A DNA stretch of 11,399 nucleotides, taken from an archaeon (GTDB taxonomy: Archaea > Asgardarchaeota > Heimdallarchaeia > Hodarchaeales > S146-22). Positions 1-8,016 of the stretch are shown piece by piece; position 1 is the stretch's first letter, and each line of letters starts with the position of its first letter. Both the position numbers and the translations under genes were made by a program. Location: NCBI GenBank assembly GCA_024276395.1, contig JAJRXH010000124.1:1-11399 (forward strand), written 5' to 3'. Below the pieces are notes generated by a model. The model was not told where the DNA came from. It did no database searches and was given only the letters and a program-made list of their open reading frames with translations.

Positions 1-2999
1 ATGGTAGAGATGTTAGCAGGCGTGTAAAGCGTGGTGTTAAGGTAAACTTTGATTTCAGGATTTAGAATCAAGCTCTGATTATCAGTGACGGTCCAATTGA
101 GAGATAAACCTAGCGTGTAACCGAGCTTGCTTGTTACTTGTTCATCGCTGCTCACTAGTCCTCGCGTGTATGTCCCTTCAATTTCATCAGTTGGAAGGGG
201 AAGGACTCTAATGATGAGTTTTAGTTGTTGTGAGGTGTACAACGTGGATTGGAAGGTGATGGTAATGTTGATAGAATCCTTCAATTCGAGTCCATGAAGT
301 TTAAAGTAGTGGATACCATTTTCACTGACGAGATAACTTAACCAACTACCATTAGCAGACTTGCTGATGGTAATGCTGGTAACGTTTATGACAGTTGTAT
401 TTAATTCAGTGTCAGTCCAGATGATGGTGACAGTAATTTCTCGATCGTAAAATACTTCCACGTGACCGTTGGTAGTGTTTATTGGACTCACGCTAAAGGA
501 CGTGGCCGTGGTCCGGGGTAATCCCGTGATGGTGATCATCGAACTAGCGTTCTTGAAGTAAGCAGCAATGCTCGCGTTGAATGCCGTGAAGGAGATGTTC
601 CAGGTACCCACTGTAAGAGGCATGACCTCCATGATCATTTTCCCGTCAGTGACGTTGACCCGAACTTGGATTAATACTTCAGAGGGAGAAGCATTTATTT
701 TCACGTTTCCCAGCAATCCAATTTGATGTTGGGTATCATTCCACGTGAAGACAAAAATGATGGTTTCATTCCATTCTACGGAGGCTGTTGTCGTGGTATT
801 GTGGAAGAGTATCCCCGTGGAAAAAGGCGTTGTTGGTTCAATGATAATGTAAGTGATGGTAATGTTAAGGGAATTAAAGTTTTGCTTGTTGAATTGCAAG
901 AAAACGGAATCATTGATGGCAAATTGTTTCAATGCCCCCACGTACGTGAGATTGTATTGCCCATTCCCCATTGGCGTGATTTGGATGACAATGTCATTGT
1001 TGCTCGTGATGGTAATGTTATCTACTGGAAGTCCATCAAACTGATTGATAAGCGTGATGATCGTCGTGTTGATTTCACCGAACCGCACGGTAATATTTTG
1101 ATTGCTTGCTAAAGGAGTCAGTTGCAAGGACGCTTTCTCAACAGTGATGGTCAAGTGAATTACTTGTGTCTCATAACCATTTTTTGATAATTGGATGGCT
1201 ACCACGAAGGTCTTAGTCACGATGGGATTGATGGTAACATTCCATGTCGTGGGGTTCAAGGATTTTGGTTCCGTGTAGGTGAAAAAGCCGTTATCTGTCT
1301 GATTAAGAACCGTCACGGTGATATTCTCGAGGAGAATTCCATGGTCCGTGTCATTGAGCTGTAAAAGAACGGTAATCTGATCTGAATTTCCTTCACTATA
1401 AGTGGTCGTGAAACTATACTGATTCGGGAAGATGACAGCAGAGGTGCTGGTTGCCGTGATGTTAAGAGACAGCGTGAAGGTGGCGTTCAAGTAACCATGT
1501 TGATGGAACATGAAGGTAATGGTGTATGAACCTGGATTTTCTGGATTGATGGAGATGAGCCACGTCCCGTTGCCATGAGTGGAGTTAATGATGGAGAGTC
1601 CCTGGATTGTCGGATAGCTGAGCTGCCCATTGGGAAGGGGACGATCGTGATCAAGGTCATAGTAGGTAAGTGTCAAGTTAATGCGATCTAGCGTGCCTTC
1701 ATCAAATGGCTTGGTATAGGAAGTGTTAGCGTTGGTCTGAACCTCTGTAGCGGCTGGAATGATGTTTACATCAATACGATACGTGGCACTTAAGTATCCA
1801 TCCTTGGAAAACGTGATGCTCACGGTAGTTGTACCGATATCAGTTGGATTGAATTGAAAGATCCACGTCTGGTTCGAAAGTTCTTGCTTGCTCAAGATGG
1901 TAATGATTCCAGCCAGTCCCGTGATGGACGTGGTAGCATTCACTATCGGTACATCATGTAAAACATCTCTATATTCAAGACGCCACTCAATGAGGTCATC
2001 TTGATTCTCTGAAAAAGCTATCGTGATGTTAGTGCCATTAGTAGGTGTTCCCGTGCCGCTGATGACGGTGACGGTCGTTTTAGTCCAATTGAACTGATAT
2101 GTCACGATTAAGTTCCTAGAAACGTATGTTTTAGGCTTGGAAAAAGAGATGTTGAGGGAAAATGTGGTCCATGATGATGGTAATTGCGTGGTATTGAAGG
2201 TAATGAGATAACTCTTCGTGGTAATGTTTTCCGTTACCGTAAAATCTGTTAGATTGATGTTCACGCTGGCACCAGACACGTGACTTTGATTAAGCACATT
2301 GAGGTAAGTCACGTTGATGGTGACTACATCATTATAGTGAACCGTACCATTGGTTGATGAATCGTTAACAAAAGAGAGTGTAGCATTAAGAACCAAGGTA
2401 AGGGATACAATGATCGTGTGATTCACATGTCCTTTTAATTCGGCAGTGATGGTAATGGTAGCATCACCAGGACTTGTTCCGGTCGTGTTGATGGTGGCTT
2501 GGTAGCTTTGGTGTTCGCCAGTCTGGATGAAGGCTCCATTTGTTCCCCAAGAACGCTGATAACGAATGGTTGCACCATTGAGATTCGTGGCATTGTGAAA
2601 TGATCGATAATCGACTGTAATCGTAATGTCATTTCCAATGATGACTTCTCCCACGTTCTGTGGTGTTACTTGTGCCGTTGTTTGCACGATGACCTCCACG
2701 GTGCGTTCGAAATAACCAACTTTCAATCCGCTGGTATCTAACCATTGCACGATTACCGTGTAGGTACCATTTATGTTCGTGCTGGTGTTAAGCCACGAAT
2801 CCACGTCCCATTCCGTGAAGGTGGTCGTGGGATGGACAAGTGACACGTTCTTATCTGTAAACACGGTGTTCCCCGCGGGATCTTTGATTACGAGCGTAGC
2901 ATTTGGACCATTAGCATTGGCATTCTTGATAGTTGCATTGACTAGCAGTCGGTCAGTCGAGTTGATGCGACGTGGTGTCGTTAATAACGTGGCATTATT
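1..2999 (-). repeat. Tandem array of about ten Ig-like (beta-sandwich) protein modules
   Basis: Protein-level repeat within the giant surface protein, residues about 518 to 1516. Approximate module boundaries by residue are 518-624, 624-720, 720-832, 832-935, 935-1037, 1037-1140, 1140-1243, 1243-1345, 1345-1455 and 1455 onward (cut by the edge). The modules are diverged: alignment rests on length, alternating hydrophobic/Thr strands and recurring endings such as GTWLISINP, TTWNVTINP and QTWIFQFNP followed by HGYLNAT, NGYETQV and DGYLSAT. At DNA level only short pieces recur, for example plus-strand gatggtaatg near 256, 367, 858 and 1011, which encodes Ile-Thr-Ile strands. No long identical repeats were seen, so this is old duplication, not a recent expansion. 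Confidence 0.7.
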
Positions 3000-4550
3000 T
3001 TGATAGAGAAGAAGATTAGTAATGTAGTTGGGACTCACGAATTCTATACGCCATTGCCATGCAGACGTGTTAGAAGTGATGTTGATAAGTAAGGTTGAGC
3101 TTGTCGTTCCATTGGTATAGGTTACGTTTTGTGGTGAATTTAGTGCATCATTCGTAAATATAATCCCATTTCGGTATATTCTTGTCGGCATCCAATCTAT
3201 TGGGAGATTATAGAAGAGTAAGGTTCTGTTTTTTATAGTATAACTTCCAGTTGGTACTGAAGATTGATTGAGTGTTACATTCCAGTTGACATTGGTAGTT
3301 CCATTACTTAGGTAATAACTCGTAGAAGTGATGATAGGATTAGTAGAAAGGGTATGATAAATTTGGTACTGTAATATGAAAGTTACAGATACATTAGTAG
3401 TGAAATATGCTTGTGTTTCATTTAGATATAGCGTATTATTTTTGAAGTTAGTAAGTTTTCTTCCATAGTAAGTAAAGTTGATTTCCTGGGGTGTTGAAAA
3501 TGAGTATGATTTCGAAACGTTGTTTGGATCAACAGCAATGTAAGATAGTTGAAGTAACAAGTCACCGTTAAATTCAACGCCCCATCCGAATCCAGATGCG
3601 AATTCTCTCATATTTCCTTCGTTAACTCCATCTCCATTTGGTGCAGCAGAGTCCTCTACGTATCTCCAAACATAGCAGGAAGTAAATCCACTACAATCTC
3701 TTGAGTTAGTCTGATTTAAAACGATAAAGTAGGTTCCCTTTGTTAAAGTAACAGGATTGCTATAGTTAAGTGTAAACCATCCAGCTCCAGCTGTTGGTAA
3801 GGTAAGTTGATCTCCAAATATAGTTTGATTAGGTTTATTATTGGAATTGATGCCAGTAATGTATGCAATTCCACTAACGGTTCCAATTACCGATAGTCGA
3901 ATCCGAATAGATGTGATATTGGCCATCGGAAGATTAATGGTGAAAGACATTGCCACCGCAGTTATTAAGTCATTTGTTTCACTTCTTTCAAGCGTTACAT
4001 TATCTTCAATAATAAGATAATCTGTTGTTGCCGTGACATTTATGATGTCGAATCTTCCGCTTACGTTAGAATATCCATTAATGGAAGTGATATTCGTGCT
4101 TGTGTCACGATTATGATTGGTAAATGAGTTGGAGGTATTAAGTGAAGTAATGGTAAACGTATTTAAGCTTTCATTCATCACAATTTGATGGTTGTTATCT
4201 CCGAACCCAGAAAGTTGCATATTATCTATTGTTTGGTTTCTATATTTGCTGGATATTGGAGTTGATGTCCAATTAATTTTTTGTGGTATCACTTCTGTTG
4301 AATTTGTGTCGATTTTGCTACTTTTTAATGATATGTTACCATTGTTATTATCATTATGAGATTTTGTAGGGCTTGTTGCCATTTTTTCCAGTTTTTGTCT
4401 GTTTTTGTAATTAATCATTGTTTGTTGTTTCTCTTTATCTTCATTACTTACATTAAGTATTGCAGAAATGGGAATGACAATTATTGAAAATAAAAATATA
4501 ATTAGAAGAATAAAAGAAATTGCGGTACTTTCTTTTTTGTGTATTTTCAT
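1..4550 (-). CDS. Giant Ig-like-repeat surface protein, N-terminal 1516 residues (C-terminus outside window)
   Basis: Seen: reading minus from ATG 4550-4548, every triplet to position 3 is sense; an in-frame TGA lies just upstream, so this ATG or a nearby GTG is the start. Residues 1-6 are basic (MKIHKK) and about 9-31 form a hydrophobic export or membrane segment. An Asn/Ser/Thr-rich linker runs to about 165. Residues about 170-340 form a distinct beta-rich domain containing C286 and C292, the only cysteines I found. From about 518 onward follow roughly ten beta-strand-rich modules of about 100 residues, many ending in Trp-x-(V/I)-x-(I/F)-N-P, a Gly/Thr turn, then Gly-Tyr and alternating Ile/Val/Thr. 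By eye there are more than sixty N-x-S/T sequons. Family knowledge: tandem Ig-like folds with dense sequons are typical of archaeal S-layer or adhesive surface proteins. Inference: an exported, heavily N-glycosylated surface or adhesion protein; a sensor or protease ectodomain stays possible because the C-terminus is not visible. Confidence 0.85.
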   Translation of the reverse strand, partial: MKIHKKESTAISFILLIIFLFSIIVIPISAILNVSNEDKEKQQTMINYKNRQKLEKMATSPTKSHNDNNNGNISLKSSKIDTNSTEVIPQKINWTSTPISSKYRNQTIDNMQLSGFGDNNHQIVMNESLNTFTITSLNTSNSFTNHNRDTSTNITSINGYSNVSGRFDIINVTATTDYLIIEDNVTLERSETNDLITAVAMSFTINLPMANITSIRIRLSVIGTVSGIAYITGINSNNKPNQTIFGDQLTLPTAGAGWFTLNYSNPVTLTKGTYFIVLNQTNSRDCSGFTSCYVWRYVEDSAAPNGDGVNEGNMREFASGFGWGVEFNGDLLLQLSYIAVDPNNVSKSYSFSTPQEINFTYYGRKLTNFKNNTLYLNETQAYFTTNVSVTFILQYQIYHTLSTNPIITSTSYYLSNGTTNVNWNVTLNQSSVPTGSYTIKNRTLLFYNLPIDWMPTRIYRNGIIFTNDALNSPQNVTYTNGTTSSTLLINITSNTSAWQWRIEFVSPNYITNLLLYQNNATLLTTPRRINSTDRLLVNATIKNANANGPNATLVIKDPAGNTVFTDKNVSLVHPTTTFTEWDVDSWLNTSTNINGTYTVIVQWLDTSGLKVGYFERTVEVIVQTTAQVTPQNVGEVIIGNDITITVDYRSFHNATNLNGATIRYQRSWGTNGAFIQTGEHQSYQATINTTGTSPGDATITITAELKGHVNHTIIVSLTLVLNATLSFVNDSSTNGTVHYNDVVTINVTYLNVLNQSHVSGASVNINLTDFTVTENITTKSYLITFNTTQLPSSWTTFSLNISFSKPKTYVSRNLIVTYQFNWTKTTVTVISGTGTPTNGTNITIAFSENQDDLIEWRLEYRDVLHDVPIVNATTSITGLAGIITILSKQELSNQTWIFQFNPTDIGTTTVSITFSKDGYLSATYRIDVNIIPAATEVQTNANTSYTKPFDEGTLDRINLTLTYYDLDHDRPLPNGQLSYPTIQGLSIINSTHGNGTWLISINPENPGSYTITFMFHQHGYLNATFTLSLNITATSTSAVIFPNQYSFTTTYSEGNSDQITVLLQLNDTDHGILLENITVTVLNQTDNGFFTYTEPKSLNPTTWNVTINPIVTKTFVVAIQLSKNGYETQVIHLTITVEKASLQLTPLASNQNITVRFGEINTTIITLINQFDGLPVDNITITSNNDIVIQITPMGNGQYNLTYVGALKQFAINDSVFLQFNKQNFNSLNITITYIIIEPTTPFSTGILFHNTTTTASVEWNETIIFVFTWNDTQHQIGLLGNVKINASPSEVLIQVRVNVTDGKMIMEVMPLTVGTWNISFTAFNASIAAYFKNASSMITITGLPRTTATSFSVSPINTTNGHVEVFYDREITVTIIWTDTELNTTVINVTSITISKSANGSWLSYLVSENGIHYFKLHGLELKDSINITITFQSTLYTSQQLKLIIRVLPLPTDEIEGTYTRGLVSSDEQVTSKLGYTLGLSLNWTVTDNQSLILNPEIKVYLNTTLYTPANIST

Positions 4551-4581
4551 TTCCACATCCACACAGAATTTATCTTTTCAT

Positions 4582-4600
4582 CCATTACCAAGTGGAATGG
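4582..4600. promoter_or_regulatory. Imperfect palindrome in the leader of the surface-protein gene
   Basis: The 19 bases ccattaccaagtggaatgg read as an inverted repeat: ccatt pairs with aatgg and cca with tgg, with one bulged base and a two-base centre. It lies 32 bases upstream of the surface-protein ATG and downstream of the proposed TATA element, so it could be an operator or a small leader hairpin. The role is inferred from position only. Confidence 0.3.
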
Positions 4601-4633
4601 GCAACTCTTCTAATGATGCATTTCTTAAAAAAG

Positions 4634-4648
4634 TTTTAAAATCTTTGG
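4634..4648 (-). promoter_or_regulatory. Candidate BRE/TATA element for the surface-protein gene
   Basis: On the minus strand CCAAAGATTTTAAAA combines a purine-rich BRE-like part (CCAAAG) with an A/T core (TTTTAAAA, 4634-4641). A start about 25 bases downstream would lie near 4611, leaving a leader of about 60 bases before ATG 4550. An independent promoter is plausible because a pyrimidine-rich terminator-like tract separates this gene from etfD. Other A/T-rich stretches in this gap (for example around 4680) are possible alternatives. Confidence 0.35.
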
Positions 4649-4716
4649 TTAGCAAGAGCTAAGAGAGGTTTGTTGGGATATTTATGGAAAAATCCAAGTT
4701 TTCAATCGTAATCAGG

Positions 4717-4726
4717 CGTGATCACG
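4717..4726. promoter_or_regulatory. Perfect 10-bp palindrome CGTGATCACG between etfD and the surface-protein gene
   Basis: CGTGATCACG is its own reverse complement and sits in non-coding DNA, about 75 bases upstream of the proposed TATA element of the surface-protein gene and 47 bases past the etfD stop. A dyad this size fits a dimeric helix-turn-helix regulator, but no regulator gene is adjacent and no second copy was found in the other intergenic gaps. Confidence 0.25.
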
Positions 4727-4747
4727 AATGAACCATTGGAAACGTGA

Positions 4748-4765
4748 AGAAAAAGAAAGAAGATG
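4748..4765 (-). terminator. Pyrimidine-rich terminator-like tract after etfD
   Basis: Starting seven bases after the etfD TAA, the minus strand reads TCTTCTTTCTTTTTCTTC. Archaeal transcription commonly ends at T-rich tracts without a strong hairpin, so this is a reasonable termination site for the etf transcript. No stem-loop precedes it. Confidence 0.4.
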
Positions 4766-4772
4766 GGTTTCA

Positions 4773-6860
4773 TTAGAAATCTAGACCCATGGCCTCTGCA
4801 ACGAGTTCAGCGACATCCTTTACTTCCAGCTTATCATCGACGTTGGCAGTTTTCGTTCCAAACGTGAGCATGTTAAGACAGTATGGACAGGCCACGCCAA
4901 GTATCGAGGCGTCTGTTTCGGCTGCTTCTAGGACACGATTTTGGGCAGGTGTTTCCTTGACCCACTCGGCAGATTCCATGAACATTCTTCCTCCGCCGGC
5001 ACCACAACAATGTGAAAATTCCTTGTTTCGTGGCATTTCCACGAGTTCTATTCCGGGAATGGCCTTGAGAATTTCTCGCGGTGCGTCAAAAATGCGGTTG
5101 TATCGTCCTAGATAGCAAGGGTCGTGGTAAGTGATGCGATAATCGAGTTGTTTCGTGAACTTGAGTTTTCCTTCTTTGAAGAGCTGATATAACAATTCGG
5201 TGTGGTGTACCACGTTGAACTTGCCGCCAAATTCCGGATATTCGTTCTTGATGGCGTTGTAAGAGTGTGGACTAGTGGTCAAGATCATTTTTGCTCCGCT
5301 TTTCTTCAGTGCTTTTTCGAAGGTTTTGATGTTATCTTCAGCCAATTGGCGAAATAGTGTTTCTTCGCCGACTCTTCTCACGGCATCCCCCGTGCATTTT
5401 TCTTTTTTTCCCAATACTCCGAATTTAATGTCGACGTGTCTGAGGATGGCAACCATGGCGCGGGCGGCTTTTTGTCCGCGTGGGTCATAACTATTCACGC
5501 AGCTCACGTAATAAAGGATTTCAGCATCTTTCGTCTTGTTGATGTCTGGGAGATCTATATCGTCAGCCCATGCTAGTCTCTTTTTCTTAGGTTCACCCCA
5601 TTCATTACCATTTTGGTAAACGCTTTCTAGAAACGTGGTCACGGTGCTAGGAACTTTTCCTTCTTCAACTAGTGCGGCGCGCATGCCGTCGATGAGATCA
5701 ACGTGTTCAATGTGCACTGGACAAATGTTCACGCAGGCTAGACAGTTAGTGCAGGCCCATAGTTCATCGGAGGTGATGGTATGGTCTCCGATTAGGGATG
5801 TTGGTTCAGATACACTTTTCAGGAGACCGAAGTCAGAATGAGCAATTGTCTGGGATTTTTGAATGATCATCATTGGTGCCAGTGGTTCACCACTAATGTT
5901 TGCTGGGCAAACGCTGGTACAACGACCACAGCGCATGCAAGCATCCAGTTGCAATATTTCTCTGAAGGTCAAGTCAGGAATGGTTTTCTTTGGCTTTGTT
6001 CGTGCAAGTAATTGACCACGTGGACGGTCTGTCGGTTTGATTGCCATGTTAAGTGGGGCAATGATGATGTGCTTGAGCTTGCTGAAAGGGAGATAGGCAA
6101 TGGAAATGGCCACGGCAATGGCATGGAACCACCAAAAGACGAAATGGGTGCTTCTGAACGTGTTTGTGTCAGAGATGAAAGCGGTAAAAATGCGTGCAAG
6201 GAGGTATCCCACGAAGGACACGGTTTCCCACTTGGGAAATTCGGTTGCAGCTATTCTTGCTGCTTCAATGATGAATCCGCTGAGGGCAATCACGAAGAAT
6301 GATACAAGATAGATGATGTCTTCAGTAATCGTGGTTAGTCTTTGCTTTTTTGAGATGAAACGGGAATAAAATGCCATTAATACACCCACGATCACGGCAA
6401 TTCCGGCAACATCAAGTATTAAGGAGAAAATCATGTAAACATCGCCGAACAAGTACGGGAAGGCTCGTTCGTGAATGGTGACCATCAAGGTGCCAATGAA
6501 GAGGGTAATCATTCCCCAAGCGATGCAGAGATGCATGATTCCAGCAAATTTATCTTTTCTGAAAATTTTTCGATAAAAGATGGAATCTTTGATGATGATG
6601 AATACGTTATGGAGAATATCTTTCAAAAAAACATCCCAATCCCCTTTGAACCATGGACGGACTAATCTAATGGTTCCGAGCACGAAGATGATGAACGAAA
6701 GTGCCATCATCAGATAAAACAAGTCAGCCCACGTGGAATGCAAACCGATGTTAAACATAATGAGACGATGGGGCGTGTCTGAAGTTGGAGGCAATGGGCC
6801 TCCGTCTTCTCCATTCAAGACGCTTAGCATTATCTTTTGGGTCAGTTGTCCTACTTGCAT
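4773..6860 (-). CDS. etfD: EtfD-type membrane ETF:quinone oxidoreductase (cytochrome b / 4Fe-4S / CCG-domain protein)
   Basis: Predicted to take electrons from reduced ETF and pass them through iron-sulfur clusters and haem b to a membrane quinone. Numbered from ATG 6860 (695 residues): five hydrophobic segments near 46-66, 107-127, 142-165, 182-202 and 239-259, with H110, H246 and H264 as candidate haem ligands (NarI-like); 4Fe-4S motifs C308/311/314/318 and C370/373/376/380; first CCG domain with C454 and a CTGD motif (C489); second CCG domain with C582, C618-C619 and C658/C661. Odd: where the first CCG domain should carry a CxxC, there is S530-P-H-S533. Start: a longer frame begins with TTG at 6905, but ATG 6860 has AGGAGG seven bases upstream and is preferred. 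It lies downstream of etfBA on the same strand, matching family practice. HdrD, GlpC and lactate-oxidase subunits share the CCG fold; the fused cytochrome b and etfBA neighbours favour EtfD. Confidence 0.88.
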   Translation of the reverse strand: MQVGQLTQKIMLSVLNGEDGGPLPPTSDTPHRLIMFNIGLHSTWADLFYLMMALSFIIFVLGTIRLVRPWFKGDWDVFLKDILHNVFIIIKDSIFYRKIFRKDKFAGIMHLCIAWGMITLFIGTLMVTIHERAFPYLFGDVYMIFSLILDVAGIAVIVGVLMAFYSRFISKKQRLTTITEDIIYLVSFFVIALSGFIIEAARIAATEFPKWETVSFVGYLLARIFTAFISDTNTFRSTHFVFWWFHAIAVAISIAYLPFSKLKHIIIAPLNMAIKPTDRPRGQLLARTKPKKTIPDLTFREILQLDACMRCGRCTSVCPANISGEPLAPMMIIQKSQTIAHSDFGLLKSVSEPTSLIGDHTITSDELWACTNCLACVNICPVHIEHVDLIDGMRAALVEEGKVPSTVTTFLESVYQNGNEWGEPKKKRLAWADDIDLPDINKTKDAEILYYVSCVNSYDPRGQKAARAMVAILRHVDIKFGVLGKKEKCTGDAVRRVGEETLFRQLAEDNIKTFEKALKKSGAKMILTTSPHSYNAIKNEYPEFGGKFNVVHHTELLYQLFKEGKLKFTKQLDYRITYHDPCYLGRYNRIFDAPREILKAIPGIELVEMPRNKEFSHCCGAGGGRMFMESAEWVKETPAQNRVLEAAETDASILGVACPYCLNMLTFGTKTANVDDKLEVKDVAELVAEAMGLDF

Positions 6861-6867
6861 AGTTTTG

Positions 6868-6873
6868 CCTCCT
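6868..6873 (-). promoter_or_regulatory. Shine-Dalgarno site fixing the etfD start
   Basis: The minus strand has a full AGGAGG with seven bases between it and ATG 6860. The upstream TTG alternative at 6905 has only the cTCCTCCG complement nearby and no SD, so this site argues for the 695-residue form. Confidence 0.8.
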
Positions 6874-6923
6874 AGTTTGGAATGAGCGTGTAATGGAACG
6901 TTCAAAAACCAATAACACGGAGG

Positions 6924-6938
6924 ATATTTTAAGTATTT
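6924..6938 (-). promoter_or_regulatory. Possible TATA element for a separate etfD transcript
   Basis: Minus strand GAAATACTTAAAATAT is a BRE/TATA-like A/T run about 65 bases upstream of the etfD ATG. The 178-base gap between etfA and etfD leaves room for a promoter, whereas etfB and etfA overlap. A weak T/C tract just after etfA supports partial separation. Evidence is composition and position only. Confidence 0.3.
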
Positions 6939-7008
6939 CTTGTTTAGACATCCCAGTAGTTAGGAAGTGTGAAATGTGGTTTAATGTTATGGAAAAGAGT
7001 GGATTGTT

Positions 7009-7020
7009 GGAGAAAAGAAA
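7009..7020 (-). terminator. Weak pyrimidine tract after etfA
   Basis: About 20 bases past the etfA TAA the minus strand reads TTTCTTTTCTCC. It is a possible weak, perhaps leaky, archaeal termination site between etfBA and etfD. No hairpin was seen, and read-through into etfD is quite possible. Confidence 0.22.
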
Positions 7021-7038
7021 TGAAGGAAGATGTTATTT

Positions 7039-8016
7039 TTAGTCTTTCTTGAATTTCTTGATCAAGATGGGAATGATCTTGTGCATGTCTCCCACGATGC
7101 CATAATGTGCATAGTCCCAGAAGGGTGCCTCGGGATCGGTGTTGATGACGATGATATTTTTTGATTTCTTCATTCCAGCAATGTGTTGGATGGCTCCAGA
7201 GATGCCACAGGCAATGTAGACATCGGGTGCGACCGTGGCACCCGTTTGACCGACTTCGTGATCATAGGAGATCCATCCGGCATCGACAATGGCTCGTGAG
7301 GCACCAACTTCACCTCCGAGGATTTCTGCCAATTCGAACACTTTCTTGAGCCCATCGGGACTTCCGGCACCGCGTCCAGCTGAGACAATGAGCTTGGCAT
7401 TGGAAATGTCAACTTCTTTCTTGTGAAGATGAAATCCGACGATTTCTTCGACTAGGTCATTTTCATTCAATTCTACTTGGAGTTCCTCGGTGGTACCCTC
7501 TAATCCTTCTTGAGGTTCTGGAGCAGCTGCAGCAAGAGGGCTAGTTGCCATCAAGAAAGGGGGTTCTTGCGTGTATTCAAAGGTTGCCATTAACTTGTCT
7601 TGATACCATGCTTTTTTCACTGCGAGCTTGTCGCCATTCCATGAAGCTTCGAGAACGTGGGTTGTCAGTCCCTTCTTGAGCCGTGCTGCTACTCGTGGCG
7701 CTAAGTCATTGCCCGTACTAGAGCCACCAAAGATGACAACCGTAGGTGATTTTTGGTTGATTACTTCAGTGACTGCTTTCGTGTATGGGAGCGTGCGATA
7801 GTTATTGAGTTCTGGGTGTTTTACCAGATAAGCATGTTCAATACCGAATGCAAACACTTCTTTTGCGTGAGTGTCAGCCTTTTCTCCCATTAAAATTGCT
7901 GTAAGCCTGATATTCTTTTCTTTTGACAGTTGCTTTGCCACGGAAATGGCAATTTTTGAAGAAGTCGTTATAGTTTCATTCTGAATTTCAATAACAACCA
8001 TTACTTCGTCGCTCAT
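7039..8016 (-). CDS. etfA: Electron transfer flavoprotein alpha subunit
   Basis: EtfA carries the FAD of the soluble ETF heterodimer and shuttles electrons between acyl-CoA dehydrogenase-type enzymes and an acceptor, here probably the adjacent membrane protein EtfD. At 325 residues it has normal family length. The N-terminal half (to about 180) is the alpha/beta nucleotide-binding-like domain. The C-terminal FAD domain shows SAGRG (212-216), GASR (238-241), a VGQTG motif (255-259), the ISGAIQH signature (272-278) and NTDPEAP (291-297), all as expected for FAD binding. The linker around 160-195 is rich in Ala, Pro and Glu, which fits the known flexible hinge. ATG 8016 overlaps the etfB stop in an ATGA arrangement, indicating translational coupling; an AGGAG site lies about ten bases upstream. 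Family assignment is secure; whether this ETF bifurcates electrons cannot be decided by eye. Confidence 0.95.
   Translation of the reverse strand: MSDEVMVVIEIQNETITTSSKIAISVAKQLSKEKNIRLTAILMGEKADTHAKEVFAFGIEHAYLVKHPELNNYRTLPYTKAVTEVINQKSPTVVIFGGSSTGNDLAPRVAARLKKGLTTHVLEASWNGDKLAVKKAWYQDKLMATFEYTQEPPFLMATSPLAAAAPEPQEGLEGTTEELQVELNENDLVEEIVGFHLHKKEVDISNAKLIVSAGRGAGSPDGLKKVFELAEILGGEVGASRAIVDAGWISYDHEVGQTGATVAPDVYIACGISGAIQHIAGMKKSKNIIVINTDPEAPFWDYAHYGIVGDMHKIIPILIKKFKKD

Noticed and set aside
723..1112. Plus-strand open frame of 129 codons
   Set aside because: It lies in exact register opposite the giant surface-protein gene; the Asn/Thr/Ile-rich codons of that gene read as stop-free on the other strand. 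No Shine-Dalgarno site and no recognisable protein.
1..2999. Recurring gatggtaatg words as a CRISPR-like or DNA-level repeat
   Set aside because: Spacing is irregular, copies differ, and they encode the Ile-Thr-Ile strands of Ig-like modules.
4468..4662. Plus-strand frame of 64 codons at the head of the surface-protein gene
   Set aside because: Its hydrophobic part is the antisense of the export-segment codons of the minus-strand gene. No independent support.
6012..6312. Overlapping plus-strand frames opposite etfD
   Set aside because: Antisense shadows of the cytochrome b part of EtfD, with composition that follows the real gene.
6861..6905. TTG-initiated 15-residue N-terminal extension of EtfD
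   Set aside because: The region contains the AGGAGG that serves ATG 6860, so it is more likely untranslated leader.
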